A model generated the notes under the pieces. That model did no database searches, was not told where the DNA came from, and saw nothing but the letters and a program-made list of their open reading frames with translations. The position numbers were made by a program, and so were the translations under genes. This document shows, piece by piece, positions 11,984 through 22,689 of a stretch of DNA of 64,000 nt (within the stretch, counting starts at the first letter, position 1; each line of letters starts with the position of its first letter). This stretch comes from Macrothele yani. Its lineage: Eukaryota > Arthropoda > Arachnida > Araneae > Macrothelidae. The stretch lies in contig CM076991.1 in the NCBI GenBank assembly GCA_039090855.1, positions 105,226,021-105,290,020 on the forward strand, in the 5' to 3' direction.

Positions 11984-12355
11984 TTATTCTGCGAATCCCT
12001 GATTTAGGGCTGACGCAGCTTCAGGATCCACTGATGGGGCGTTGTGATTCACACAGCAGATTTTCCTTTGGGAGTCAAAGGGTCCGCTGTGTGCCGCAAT
12101 GTTTTCGTGAACGTCTAGTTTAAAAAAAAGGAAGCATAAGTGAACATATTTTCTAAGTCCCTGTCGTAAAATATACAAATTCTCCAAAAATCCAGGATTG
12201 AGCACACAAATTGTAACTAACGAAGCACTCATGATAGAACGTAGACCAATTAACACAGTAAACAATTTATCAGTTATGTTTTGGCATAATAATAAAGATA
12301 CACTCACGATACTAGCAAAAATGATTCCGACTGTCTGACAGGAACCTGTACTCAA
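11984..12355 (-). other. 123-codon open frame, unrecognised
   Basis: This is one of the longer uninterrupted frames in the window. It has hydrophobic stretches and a C-terminal part reading HNAPSVDPEAASALNQG. I do not recognise it. It has no upstream promoter-like context and borders transposon-like DNA, so a chance frame or an old transposon piece is more likely than a gene. Confidence 0.2.
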
Positions 12356-12504
12356 TTAACTACTCACTTATAAAAACGTTAACTCTAATGGAAGACAATC
12401 GTATGGACTGATCCGATAAACATATTTATGAGGGGACACCAAAAGAAAGAATAGGATGGATTTCCAACCTTAACATCCGAATCTGTCCTAAAAAATCCGA
12501 ATCT

Positions 12505-13090
12505 GGCCTGAAAAAAAAAAGAAAAGAAGAATCACCCGAAAGTATATGGCGAAATAAATAAAAAGTAAAGAAAACGTACTCTTTCCTCAAAAAATACACA
12601 GAATAAATAAATAAATAAATAAATAAATAAACTAGGGAATTGATTTTCCACCTAAATGTGCAGCCTCGAGTCTGAGTGCTGTTACATTGGCGAGCCAGTC
12701 CGGCCAAAAAAGAAAAGAAGAATCACCCGAAAGTATATGGCGAAATGAATAAAAAGTAAATAAAACGTACTCTTTCCTCAAAAAATACACGAATGAATAA
12801 ATAAATAATTAAATAAATAAATAAACTAGGGAATTGGTTTTCCACCTAAATGTGCAGCCTCAAGTCTGAGCGCTGTTACATTGGCGAGCCAGTCCGGCCA
12901 AAAAAGAAAAGAAGAATCACCCGAAAGTATATGGCGAAATGAATAAAAAGTAAATAAAACGTACTCTTTCCTCAAAAAATACACGAATGAATAAATAAAT
13001 AATTAAATAAATAAATAAACTAGGGAATGGATTTTCCACCTAAATGTGCAGCCTCGAGGCTGAGAGCTGTCACATTGGCGAGCCATTCCG
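12505..13090. repeat. Three tandem copies of a 191-194 bp unit
   Basis: Each unit begins with a purine run then GAAAAGAAGAATCACCCG (12521, 12712, 12906). It includes an (AAAT)n stretch and ends with GCAGCCTCGAG and CATTGGCGAGCCA. The copies are over 90% alike, pointing to a recent local duplication. A (TAAA)n slippage difference explains the length change. Confidence 0.92.
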
Positions 13091-13199
13091 ACCCATGCAG
13101 ACTTCTTCTACTCCATAATATCAGTAAGATGTGCAATCATTTATTAACAATACTTATCATACAATGTATTTTTATGTACATATTCACACTTTAGTTTAT

Positions 13200-13555
13200 G
13201 GGTTATATACCCTCCGCCTCCTTCTCTACTCAACCCGAAGGTTGGCGGGCAAGCATGGGTCATCACCCAAAAGGTGACTTCCATGCTATACAATCCTGAG
13301 AAATTAAATTGGTGGGTTCCTGTTATCTTCCACTTCGCAGTACGAGGATCAGGGACAAAGTGCGTCTTGGACGAACTTTACAGGGAACCATCTACGCATT
13401 CGCGTCCCTAAATACAGGGAGTCTGCGGAAAACCTCGGAAAAAACGCAGACTAGATGGCCGGCAGGACAGGGATTCGAACACCCGCCGGAAACATCCGGT
13501 TCGCACACTGCTCGTTCACTAACTGCGCTCTGCCGGTGGCGGGTTACACCCTGTA
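13200..13555 (-). repeat. tRNA-derived SINE, family B, copy 1
   Basis: On the minus strand the head reads GCGCAGTTAGTGAACGAGC (box A) and GTGTTCGAATCCC (box B). It is followed by a body with CCGCAGACTCC and GGGACGCGAATGCGTA. The same head and body occur on the plus strand at 58079-58400, which confirms a dispersed family. The 3' end lies near 13200. Confidence 0.8.
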
Positions 13556-13861
13556 GAACGTAAAAACTACGTCTTTATCTATCTCAGATTCCGACGTCTG
13601 TCGATCACCTTACACTTATTCGCGACCCCAAATCCCCCATCCCTTCCATTGTCGGGGGTGCATTTGCTCGACAGTTCGTTAACTAATGTCCGCTTGGTAC
13701 CGACGTCTAGCACGTGAAAGGCTAACCGAAGGCACCTAATGCAACTGAAGACAACTCTCTGCGAAAGAACGACACAACATGACTTCCTTAAAAACAGTCC
13801 TGCAAAGATCGCGAGCAGTTTTTCAAAGAGACAGAATTGTTCTTTCACATAAGATACATAT

Positions 13862-14665
13862 TCATTATAACTGTGACTTCAACATACACGAAAACAAAAA
13901 ACACAAGTGGGCTCAGTTCTGATTCAACCGTCAGTTTGGAACGTAGGGCTATGACTTGCAGAACGGAGAGTTGAAATGAGCTAGTTGAGTATGGTTTCAA
14001 AGCGTTTATTTAATTTGCTATAGCCAACACAGGTCTATAACATGAAAAGTAGCTTACATAAAATTTACAGAAAATTCTGGATACATTCGAACACAAAGCC
14101 GATCGATACACGAATTACCCAACGTGCTGCTCTGTCTCCTTGGGCTTTTTGCATTCCTCACCAATTGCTCGTTTTGTTTTTCTCCACTTTTGCTTGCGTT
14201 CATTCTGAGAATTCTGCGGCATTGTCGAAAATGTTAACCCCTTCACAAGAAAATAATTTTTAAAAATTTTAGTTTAAACCACTGCGGTATGTTCTTTTGA
14301 TATTTGAATAGATCTCGTCGAGAGTTTTGAAACGATACCACGCACAGTCGTGTTGTATTCACGGTTGCCGAGGTAGACTGGAGTTAAACGGGACGGCATC
14401 CCCTGAAATATTGCATCATCTCCGCCACGCACAGGGAGCGAGGGGAGCGTCTCGCGCACGATGTATTGCGTAGTACTCAAATTGGATGGACTCCATTCGG
14501 TTTACGAATATGCTAACACGATTAGTGTGCGGTACGTATTTTTAACGCTATAATGATTGTAATTGGGACCTATTTTTGTCACAGGGGGTCGGCCGTAAGT
14601 CGTTCCATACTATCCACGGAGTTAGACGTAGCCCTACGTCAAAATATATATTCGTCACTGTAACT
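13862..14665 (+). repeat. Dispersed repeat F, copy 1
   Basis: This 800-bp stretch is homologous, with about 80-85% identity by eye, to the minus strand of 28290-30050. Shared landmarks are CTCAGTTCTGATT, GGTTTCAAAGCG, TTTAAACCACTGCG and CTAACACGATTAGTGTG. Near the ends ACGTAGGGCTA (13941) and its complement (14629-14639) sit in inverted orientation, suggesting a DNA transposon. No transposase is visible. Confidence 0.7.
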
Positions 14666-14728
14666 GTAACATACCTAACTCAGAGGTGATGCACATGTAA
14701 AGACGGCAACGTTGCAGCGACATACTTC

Positions 14729-14820
14729 GTCGGTGTAGCTTAACTGGGAAAGCATTCAGCTCAGGAGTAAAAGAATGCTGAGTCGGTTACCGCCACCGGC
14801 AGATGACTTTACGCTATATA
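14729..14820 (+). repeat. tRNA-like SINE fragment
   Basis: GGTGTAGCTTAACTGGGAAAG resembles the box A of the SINE at 8410-8487. The box B region, GTCGGTTACCGCC, is degenerate. It lies just left of the RTE LINE tail. Confidence 0.4.
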
Positions 14821-14837
14821 GCCCAAAATTTGAATAA

Positions 14838-16000
14838 TATATAAAATCATCATCATTGTCAACCATTATCAATCCACTGCTGGACGAACGTCTCCCCATG
14901 TTTCTTCCACAACGGTCTGTCTTGTGCCAGTCTCCTCCATGTTACTCCCGCGTACTTTCGAATTGCATCCGTCCATCTGCCATGTGGTCTTCCTCTGGGT
15001 CTTTTTCTGTCCCTTGGAATCCAGTCTAACATTTCAGCTGTCCATCGATGGTATGTCGTTCTGGCAATATGTCCAGCCAATTGCCATTTCAGGGATTTTT
15101 ACTCTGAGCATGATGTCTTCCACTCTTATCATTTTTCTGATCCACGAGTTCTTCTTCTTATCTCTCCTGGTTACACCAAGCATGCGTCTCTCCATGCTTC
15201 TTTAAGTTGTCTGCAGTCTTTGTATATCTCTTTTAGTTAAGTAAGGTCCACGTCTCTGCACCATACGTAAGCACTGGAAGGATGCATTGATCAAACACTT
15301 TTCTTTTAAGACATAATGGCATACTGCTCTTGAAAATTATGCTGTTTCTTCCAAAAGCTGTCCAGGCAAGTTTTATACGCCGATGAATTTCTTCACCAAC
15401 GTGACCCTCACTTAATATCTGCTGTCCAAGATAAATGAAGGATCGGTTATCTCCAGCTTTCCTCCATCAATCGATAAATCTTCATTTCTTGTAAAAGCAT
15501 TGAACATCACTTTTGTCTTCTGAAAGTTCATTTTTAATCCCACTTCTTTACTCTTTTCAGCAAGTTCCTAGATTATACTCTGCAGCTCTGATGGGGTAGT
15601 TGCAAAAATAACTACGTCATCAGCAAAATGAAGGTGAGTCAGATAATCTCCATTAATTTTTATCCCTTTGTTTTCATAGTTCAGTGATTGAAAGACATTT
15701 TCCAATGTGGCATTAAAGAGTTTGGGAGATATAGTGTCACCTTGTCTCACTCCCTTTCCAATTTTTATGGGTGCTGTAATCTCAAATAGCCGAATTTTTG
15801 CACTTGCATTTAAATAGATATTTTGAATAATATTAATGTATGCATCTTCAATACCGCCGAATTTCAAAGCCATTGTAACTGCTGATGGTTTCACCAAATC
15901 AAAGGCCTCTTCATAATCGATTAAAGCCATGCTTATTGGAAGTTCATATTCCCTCGCTCTTTCAATTAGTTCTCTCAGTACGTGGATATGATCTATTGTG
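14838..16000 (-). mobile_element. RTE-type LINE, 5'-truncated
   Basis: A minus-strand non-LTR retrotransposon fragment. It starts inside the reverse transcriptase near 16000 and ends with a short (ATG)n-type tail (ATCATCATC on the plus strand at 14847), which is a usual RTE ending. 5' truncation is typical of LINE insertion. Two further RTE scraps occur at 30430-30886 with 42361-42478, and at 54540-54660. Confidence 0.85.
14859..16000 (-). pseudogene. RTE-clade reverse transcriptase, partial
   Basis: The first 144 codons from about 16000 cover the RT palm: SMALIDYEEAFDLV carries the first catalytic Asp, GVRQGDTISPKLFN is the template-grip motif and HFADDVVIF holds the catalytic DD pair. Frame then breaks (15568 to about 15080). 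The C-terminal RTE signature resumes as MAGHIARTTYHRWT and GRPHGRWTDAIRKYAG down to 14859. Around 15260-15290 the codons for FDQCILPVLTYGAETW can be read. It would have copied element RNA at a nicked target. It now has several frameshifts. Confidence 0.87.
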
Positions 16001-16640
16001 CTTATATATAAAATAAAAAACTGATAAATACGATTTAAATATTAAATGAGGTATCCCTAAAACTGTGATATTTCTCAGTTAGGTTCCTAAATTTTCATTT
16101 AAACAAAAGGAAAAGGAAACATACCAGGTGACGCATCACGGTGACATATAGTCTCATGTTAGCTTTATTTTCACCCAGGTCTGTTTCAAGAATTATCATA
16201 ACAATAATCAGCTTGTCAAATCCATAGGGAGGGGGGGTAAGTGCGTCCTGCGCAGGCAACCGTTTTTTTTTTACTTTATTTTAGCATTTTCATTAGAATA
16301 GCCTCTAAGATGCTTTACCAGATTTCGAAAGAGAAAGCAAACCTTGTCCAGCCCCGCAAGGGACTAGCTCCGCACGGGTTTATCGGCCCAGTTCAGCATT
16401 ATTTTAGTGTAGGCGTTACGGGAGCAATCCTGCAAGGAGACGAGGGTGCAGTAGAGTAGAAAGAATCGGACGAGGTAACTGGATATATAGATTACACGGA
16501 ATCTGTCGAGAAACTAACAGAATCCGCCCGCGGAGGGAGCAGCTATTGCTGCCCCAGTGGAAACACCATCAGACTACCCATTACCCGATATTCTTTATCC
16601 GGGACCACGCAGGTCGTTTATTGGTATCAAAGGAAACGTA
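16001..16640. other. No gene recognised
   Basis: AT-rich at the left, GC-richer at the right. Frames are short and no transposon motif or RNA gene was seen. Confidence 0.45.
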
Positions 16641-17311
16641 GTCCGAGGGTGCCTAATCCGGACTGTACGGTGGATACGGAAAAATTCCCAGCCCTATGAT
16701 TCAAAAGATCCACATTTGCAGCAGCACTGAGGAGCTTCTTCAGATATAGGAAGACAAAATAGTTGGACTGTGCCAAATTAGGACTGTACGGTGGAAACGG
16801 AAAAATTCCCATCCCTATAATTCAAAAGGTCCACATTTGCAGCAGCACTGAGGAGCTTCTTCAGATATAGGAAGACAAAATAGTTGGACTGTGCCAAATT
16901 AGGACTGTACGGTGGAAACGGAAAAATTCCCATCCCTATAATTCAAAAGGTCCACATTTGCAGCAGCACTGAGGAGCTTCTTCAGATATAGGAAGACAAA
17001 ATAGTTGAACTGTGCCAAATTAGGACTGTACGGTGGAAACGGAAAAATTCCCATCCCTATAATTCAAAAGGTCCACGTTTGCAGCAGCACTGAGGAGCTT
17101 CTTCAGATATAGGAAGACAAAATAGTTGGACTATGCCAAATTAGGACTGTACGGTGGAAACGGAAAAATTCCATCCCTATAATTCAAAAGGTCCACGTTT
17201 GCAGCAGCACTGAGGAGCTTCTTCAGATATAGGAAGACAAAATAGTTGGACTGTGCCAAATTAGGACTGTACGGTGGAAACGGAAAAATTCCCATCCCTA
17301 TAATTCAAAAG
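16640..17311 (-). repeat. 121-bp satellite made from a mariner transposase segment
   Basis: About 5.5 tandem copies with the marker GACTGTACGGTGG at 16661, 16782, 16903, 17024, 17145 and 17265. Read on the minus strand, each unit encodes PPYSPNLAQSNYFVF and YLKKLL. This is the DD34D C-terminal motif of mariner (PYSPDLAPSDYFLF with a following LKK). The third catalytic Asp is Asn here. The unit is not a multiple of three, so the copies are out of frame with each other. No further mariner sequence flanks the array. Confidence 0.85.
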
Positions 17312-17354
17312 GTTCTTTTTTCACCATTTACAGTCAGTTTCTTAAATATGTCTT

Positions 17355-17402
17355 CAACGGTCATTAGCCAGAGCCTTAGACCACTGCGCCACCGGGACGG
17401 CC
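17355..17402 (-). repeat. SINE-A head fragment
   Basis: The minus strand reads CCGTCCCGGTGGCGCAGTGG then TCTAAGGC, which is the box A head of the SINE family seen intact at 49927-50152. The body is missing. Confidence 0.65.
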
Positions 17403-17404
17403 AG

Positions 17405-17920
17405 GAAGCCTTTAGACAGGAAGGAAATTGGAAATCTTCAGTTTTTAAATATCGTTGTACTGAAAATGCAATATTATTTGTACTGGGTATAAAAGCATAC
17501 TTTAGCAATAGTTTGGCAAGAACTACAAATACCGATATTATATCGTTGCAAACTATTTTATTCGAAGAGGCTTTTCCTTTTAGGGCTTTAGTAATCACCA
17601 AGGACATGTTAAACTAGAAGCTGACGCTCTTTCCTGATTTTACGTCGTTATTCCAAAAACGTACACGGCCAGTGCCGTAAGATCAAATGCTCTGTAAAGT
17701 GCGGCCTTCATGTCTTACCTGAGATTTTAACGTCAACCCAGGTCGACTAGAAGCAGGAATCCCAGGCCTTAAATCACTTGACAACCATATCTTTTCATTT
17801 TTCAAATGCTGATATATATGATCAAAGCATACTGACAACCCTTTTGAGTAGTGCATTTGCCCATCTACGCCACAACCATGATGCACACAGGTGTAGAAGA
17901 TGCACAAACGTCATAGACAG
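17405..17920. other. No gene recognised
   Basis: AT-rich unique DNA. A frame of about 100 codons on each strand around 17305-17617 has no recognisable motif. Confidence 0.45.
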
Positions 17921-17924
17921 ACAT

Positions 17925-20170
17925 GAGCTGTAGAACTTTCAGTGCGACACGATATTGCAGAACGGCCGAGAAGTGGTCGTCCGAGGACAACTACGGCCTC
18001 GGGAATATCGGCATCTTGCAACAGACACTCACAGAAGCTGCGATATTAAGCTCCCACATCCGAAATGCTCTGAAAAGGGCGGCTGCGGTTAGGTTTAGTA
18101 ATTAAACGGTCGTGATTGACTGCATCACGAAGTTCTACGGGAGAAACAGCCGCTGCTTTGAATGCCCCCGCCCACAGAAACACCTATTGCGGTAGCAAGG
18201 ATGAAAAATCATTCCGTCTTTCTATGAGCCCAGATTTTAACTACACTTCGATTGTTCGCGATTTCCTAAATAGAGAATCTCAGAAACACTCGATAATCAG
18301 CATTTGTGCAAACATATGCAACTGTTCCGAGGCGACTTAGTCATAGTGAGGCGAGGGATCTTCATCGATGGCAGCACCGATCTCTAGGTTTGTCTGGTGC
18401 ACGTGAACATGTTACACAAGTGACACCATCAGTAGTAATGTGACACTTTTCTACAGTGAGATAGCATATAGTGTTTGTGAATGATAATGCATGACCACAT
18501 CGAGCTCAGATCGTGGATCTCGATATCGAAGGTCACGTTTTTCCATATTTGCCTGTATTTCTATGGGCCCTTGATCTTAATATAATTGAGCAAGTCTGAA
18601 GTGCAATACGTAGGATCTTGAATGGGCATCACCCGCCCGCCACGAGACTTCCAGAACTTCACCCTCTTCTGTGGGAAGCACCACACCAAAAGCCAGTTTA
18701 ATAATAACATCTGCCATAGGCGCCGACTTAAAAAATTATTGGGGGTTCCGGAAATTTTTAATCGAATTGCCCATGCAATTTTCAAAGTATTTAAGTTTAA
18801 TTTAAATTTCATTGTCAGATTATCTGGCACAATAAGACGCCTGAAATGCAAAAAATGAAGCAAACTATAGTTAATTACAGATTTTTTTCTCTAGGTAATT
18901 ATTTATTTCATTTATTTTGCTTTATAGGAGCGACATTATTATATACAATACACAGATACTGTGTGAATTTCCAACTCAATTGCCTTATAAAAGTAACAAA
19001 AACATGTAAAATTTATTTTAAGGTTTTTTTACCAATTTTAAAAATGCCAGCAATGTTTTCTTCAAATGATTCCTGAGTTAAAGTAGCAGGTTAGAAGGAA
19101 GATGACATGTCATCTGCCGTAAGCCCTGCGTTTTCCGTGGGCTGCACTTCTTATCAGCTGTGTATGCCCAGTAAGCCCAACTTGGGCTGCTTCTGTACTT
19201 TTCTATGCGGAAATCGTTGTCTTTGAAGAGGTTTTAGCGGCACTTGTGCAACATGTACAGTCAGGAAAAAATGAGACCGAAATATACATATACATAACTA
19301 AAAATTTGCAAAATGTTACAGAAATACTGTTTAGTATTTTCTAAAAATTTCAAACAAAATTATGCTTCGTAAGTGCATATTCCGCATCAGTCAATCACGG
19401 CCTTTGTAAAGCTGTGGGAGCCTCGTTGACCTTCAGGGCCTGCTGCAGAGAGTAAGAGACGGCCGCTATCAACCTGTGCTCCAGCACAGGTCTTCAGGAA
19501 GTGACGTCACGTCACTGAACCCTCCCCGCCGGGAGGGTGTAAGAAACCAGATGATCAGATTTGGCTTTACCAGCGACTGCTGATGCCATCTCCTCTCTCT
19601 TCTAACCTCCTTGGTCTCTGATTGTACGAAGATAGGGTGTGTCAACTGACTGTACAACATATTTCCGCCTTTATCTCTATGACCTCGAACAGGTTCTCGT
19701 CTGCAAATGCAGAGCTAGAGTTTTGTATTTTGTGGGAACCCAAACAAACCGAAGAATTTTCTTTTATAAAGGAGGCAGTTTTTTATGCTCTTAAACAACC
19801 GTACTTGTAGATTGTCTGTCGCGTCAAATTTGATGTGCACGAACAAACACTAATTCTTTTTTGAGGCACAATAAACATTGTGAGGGATGAATTTCTATAC
19901 ACACTTTCTATATATAGTAAACGGGGAATGATAATAAAAAACTTGAAGAACTGATAACGAAAAACAAAATTAATGCTTATATGCGTACGTGTGTTTTTCC
20001 CATAAAATACGCGTAAGAATATTAGCGGTTCGAGGAACCCACAACAAAATCATTGGGGTTCAAAAAGTGTCTCGAACCCACGAAATCGGCGTCTATGCCA
20101 TCTGCAGTATGTCACGGAGGTGTCAAACTGTTGCAAACAACTAAAGAGGTGTCATAATGTAATGCCTGAC
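17925..20170 (+). pseudogene. Tc1-like transposase relic (Tc1-F), split by a hAT-like element
   Basis: Fragments read in order on the plus strand. GRPRSGRPRTTT-like coding near 17962-18000 is the linker after the HTH. DNA-x-PHRAQIVDL near 18483-18520 is the second catalytic Asp region. DLNIIEQV near 18573 is the third acidic residue region, and LPELHPLLW follows near 18650. The gene then stops at the hAT-like insertion (18715-20097) and resumes as CSMSRRCQTVA at about 20106-20140, the usual C-terminus. The first catalytic Asp block was not found. Many stops and deletions make this one of the older Tc1 copies here. Both outer ends are approximate. Confidence 0.65.
18715..20097. mobile_element. 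Non-autonomous hAT-like element 1
   Basis: The 1383-bp insert has inverted ends CATAGGCGCCGACTT and, in reverse complement, CATAGACGCCGATTT. It is flanked by 8-bp direct repeats ACATCTGC (18707-18714) and CCATCTGC (20098-20105), which match at 7 of 8 positions. Eight-base duplication is the hAT hallmark. Removing the insert and one repeat rejoins the Tc1-F coding frame across the site. The interior has no recognisable transposase. Confidence 0.75.
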
Positions 20171-20282
20171 GAATGTAACACTGAAAGGACAAATTATTAC
20201 GTACACCCCTGTAAAAATAGGCAAGGCAGCAGAACAGCAGCAAATCACGGCCTGCAGGGAAACCGGTTGGGGCTATAAATAG

Positions 20283-20520
20283 AGTAGGTAGGAGGCTTAG
20301 TGGTTAGCGAGTCAGACTATCAATGCAAGGTCCTCAGGTTCTATCATGGGCTGATCTTTCAGAGCTGGTGTGATTTACTAACAATCGCTGAATATCCGCC
20401 GTGCATCGGACGAGCACGTAAAGTGACGGCCTAAGGGCTGGACTCACTGGTTAAATGGGTATCCTTTCCTATGCCCCCCCCTGAAATTCTCTCACCCCTC
20501 TATGTGCAACATCGTACTTG
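20283..20520 (+). repeat. tRNA-derived SINE inside Tc1-E
   Basis: GGCTTAGTGGTTAGCGAGTC fits box A and CAGGTTCTATC fits a weak box B about 40 bp on. The body includes GCACGTAAAGTGACGGCC. It lies between the Tc1-E left end and its transposase start, which explains the long leader. Confidence 0.55.
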
Positions 20521-21318
20521 TACGGTGGCGCCATCTACTGTACTCTAATCTCACTACAAACTGTTTTGTCAAAGTCGCTAGACTTGCTCTCATTCCTTCC
20601 GCTTCTGTGTCCTGCCCAAAAGGCGATGTCGCTGTTGGTGGCTGGGACCTAAACTCTACTCACTGTGTCCTACAAGAAAATGAGAAATACTGTGGTGTAC
20701 TGTGGTGGCAAGAACTAGCGTTTGATGGGAACAAGAACTTAGCGTTAGTTCGCATAGGAATACATTCTTTCAAGTGCTAGCATGGGTCAAGGACGAGACT
20801 TAAGTGAGTTTGATCGAGGTCAAGACGTGAGAGCCAGAAATGCCGGATGTTCAATTAGCGCAACTGCGAAACTCTTAAGAATTCTGCGACAAACCGTAGC
20901 AAGTGTGTACCAGGAGTACGTGAAATCCGACAAAACCGCTGACAGTCGGATGAAATTTGGCCGAAAAATTGCATTTGATGGTCGAGGGCGCCGACGATTG
21001 GCCCACATCGTACAGACGAATCGGAAGGTATCTTTCCAGCAAATCATATCACAATTTAATGAAGAAGCGTCCACAATCCAATGCTCAAAGACAATCCGTC
21101 GACACATGGCACAACTCGAATGGGGAAGTCGACGACCTCATGGTGTCCCGATGTTAACGCCACAGCATTGCATGATTCGGCGGCAGTTAGCAAAGGCCCG
21201 TCGAAACTGGGGCATGGATGATTGGAAAGGCCTCATACGGTCTGACGAATTCCGTATTACACTGTATCGCGCCGATGGTAGGCAGCGTGTGTGGCGTAAA
21301 CCACACTGAGCTATGGAC

Positions 21319-22689
21319 CAGAGTTGGGCAAAATCGTAATTGAATTAATCGGTAATGCATCAAACACAGATCCTCGCTCTTTCCACGTTTATAAGTGAGT
21401 CACTGAAAAATTCTCATTGGCCGCCACCGGGAGTCGAACCCAGGGTCTTCCAGTTCGACTCCCGGTGGCGGCCAATGAGAATTTTTCCGTGACTCACTTA
21501 TAAACGTGGAAAGACCGAGGACCTTTATTTGATGTTCCTGGTCTACGTTAAATGTCTGTATTAATCGGTAATGCATTGCAGCGTAATGGTAATGGGAACA
21601 AGAACTTAGCGTTACCATTACATGGTAATGGTGAACTGGTCATTAGAATTACATGGTAATTGTAATGACATGCAGCAGTTACCCATTATAATCGTAATGG
21701 TTAATTCTCTTTGGTAATTAACCAATAATTTATGGGTAACAATACAACGTGAATAAACTAGCAGCTAGTACACCCTTACACGTTGTGTAGGTTATTTGAC
21801 AATTGTTCCATCCCTCGGACCTCAAATGCGTGTATGTAGGTATTGGAGATTGTATGTGTATGACATGAGTAGTTGCCCCGTCTTCGCCCCAAGTAAAGTG
21901 ATTTGAACGAAATAATACACATGAAGTAAGTACAAATGAGATGTTTATTTCGGTTTGAGATACTCATTTTGTCCATCTCCAGTATAGTATTCTCGTCCAT
22001 TACATACGTTTCACTGTCCAAAATAATTACTCCTATAGCCACAAGCACATATTAGCACTACACTCACAGTTCAGCAACGCAGTTCCGCCGAATATTACAG
22101 AAATTTGCGAACTCTTGACATTTTTACCATACTTCTCAAGTGTTGTTGTCCATTGCTTGCCCGATACGAACAAGTAATGTAGAGGAGTCTAGCGAGCGAC
22201 TGACTCATTTATATATACTTCAGGACAGGATCTGAACCTTCCGGAATATTCTTGCTTTACATAAAGATCTCCAACTTCCCACTGCGCGATCATTCTGGAA
22301 CATTCTACAAACGTCTAACCCATTCTTACCGCTTCTAGAACATTCTACACGACACTTCGGTCTTTGTCTGCTATGTTACATGGCCGACTTTTCTAGACAT
22401 AGCTTTTGGCACACGTACCTTTCTGTAAACTATTAGTATGTAATTATTATTTGTAAATTGTGCAATTTCATTACCAAATAATTCCATTGCGTTTGAATGG
22501 CATTATTAAATAATTGAATTATATCCACTTCGTTGTAATGTATTACAGATTAATTTCATTACCTTGTGCAAACCTTACTTGGGATTACCTTGTAATGCAT
22601 TATCTGTTACTGCATTAACTTGTAATGCATTACACGTTAATTGCAATCTGTACTTCCATTAATTTGTAATGCATTCCTGCCCAATTCTT
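21319..22689. mobile_element. Non-autonomous hAT-like element 2
   Basis: The 1371-bp insert has ends CAGAGTTGGGCA and, in reverse complement, AAGAATTGGGCA. It is flanked by 8-bp repeats CTATGGAC (21311-21318) and CCATGGAC (22690-22697), 7 of 8 identical. Subterminal regions are rich in TAATGCATTAC-like and GGTAATG motifs, typical of some hAT families. Joining the flanks restores the Tc1 context MDPSCQ. No transposase is visible inside. A palindromic insert lies at 21361-21559. Confidence 0.8.
21361..21559. repeat. Foldback insert with tRNA-like core
   Basis: Two arms of about 65 bp, near 21366-21434 and 21455-21525, are almost perfect reverse complements around a short spacer. Each arm carries CTTTCCACGTTTATAAGTGA and the sequence GGGAGTCGAAC with CCGCCACC, which looks like the T-arm and acceptor end of a tRNA or SINE. 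A 17-bp direct repeat, ATTAATCGGTAATGCAT, stands on both sides (21344-21360 and 21560-21576). Confidence 0.8.
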
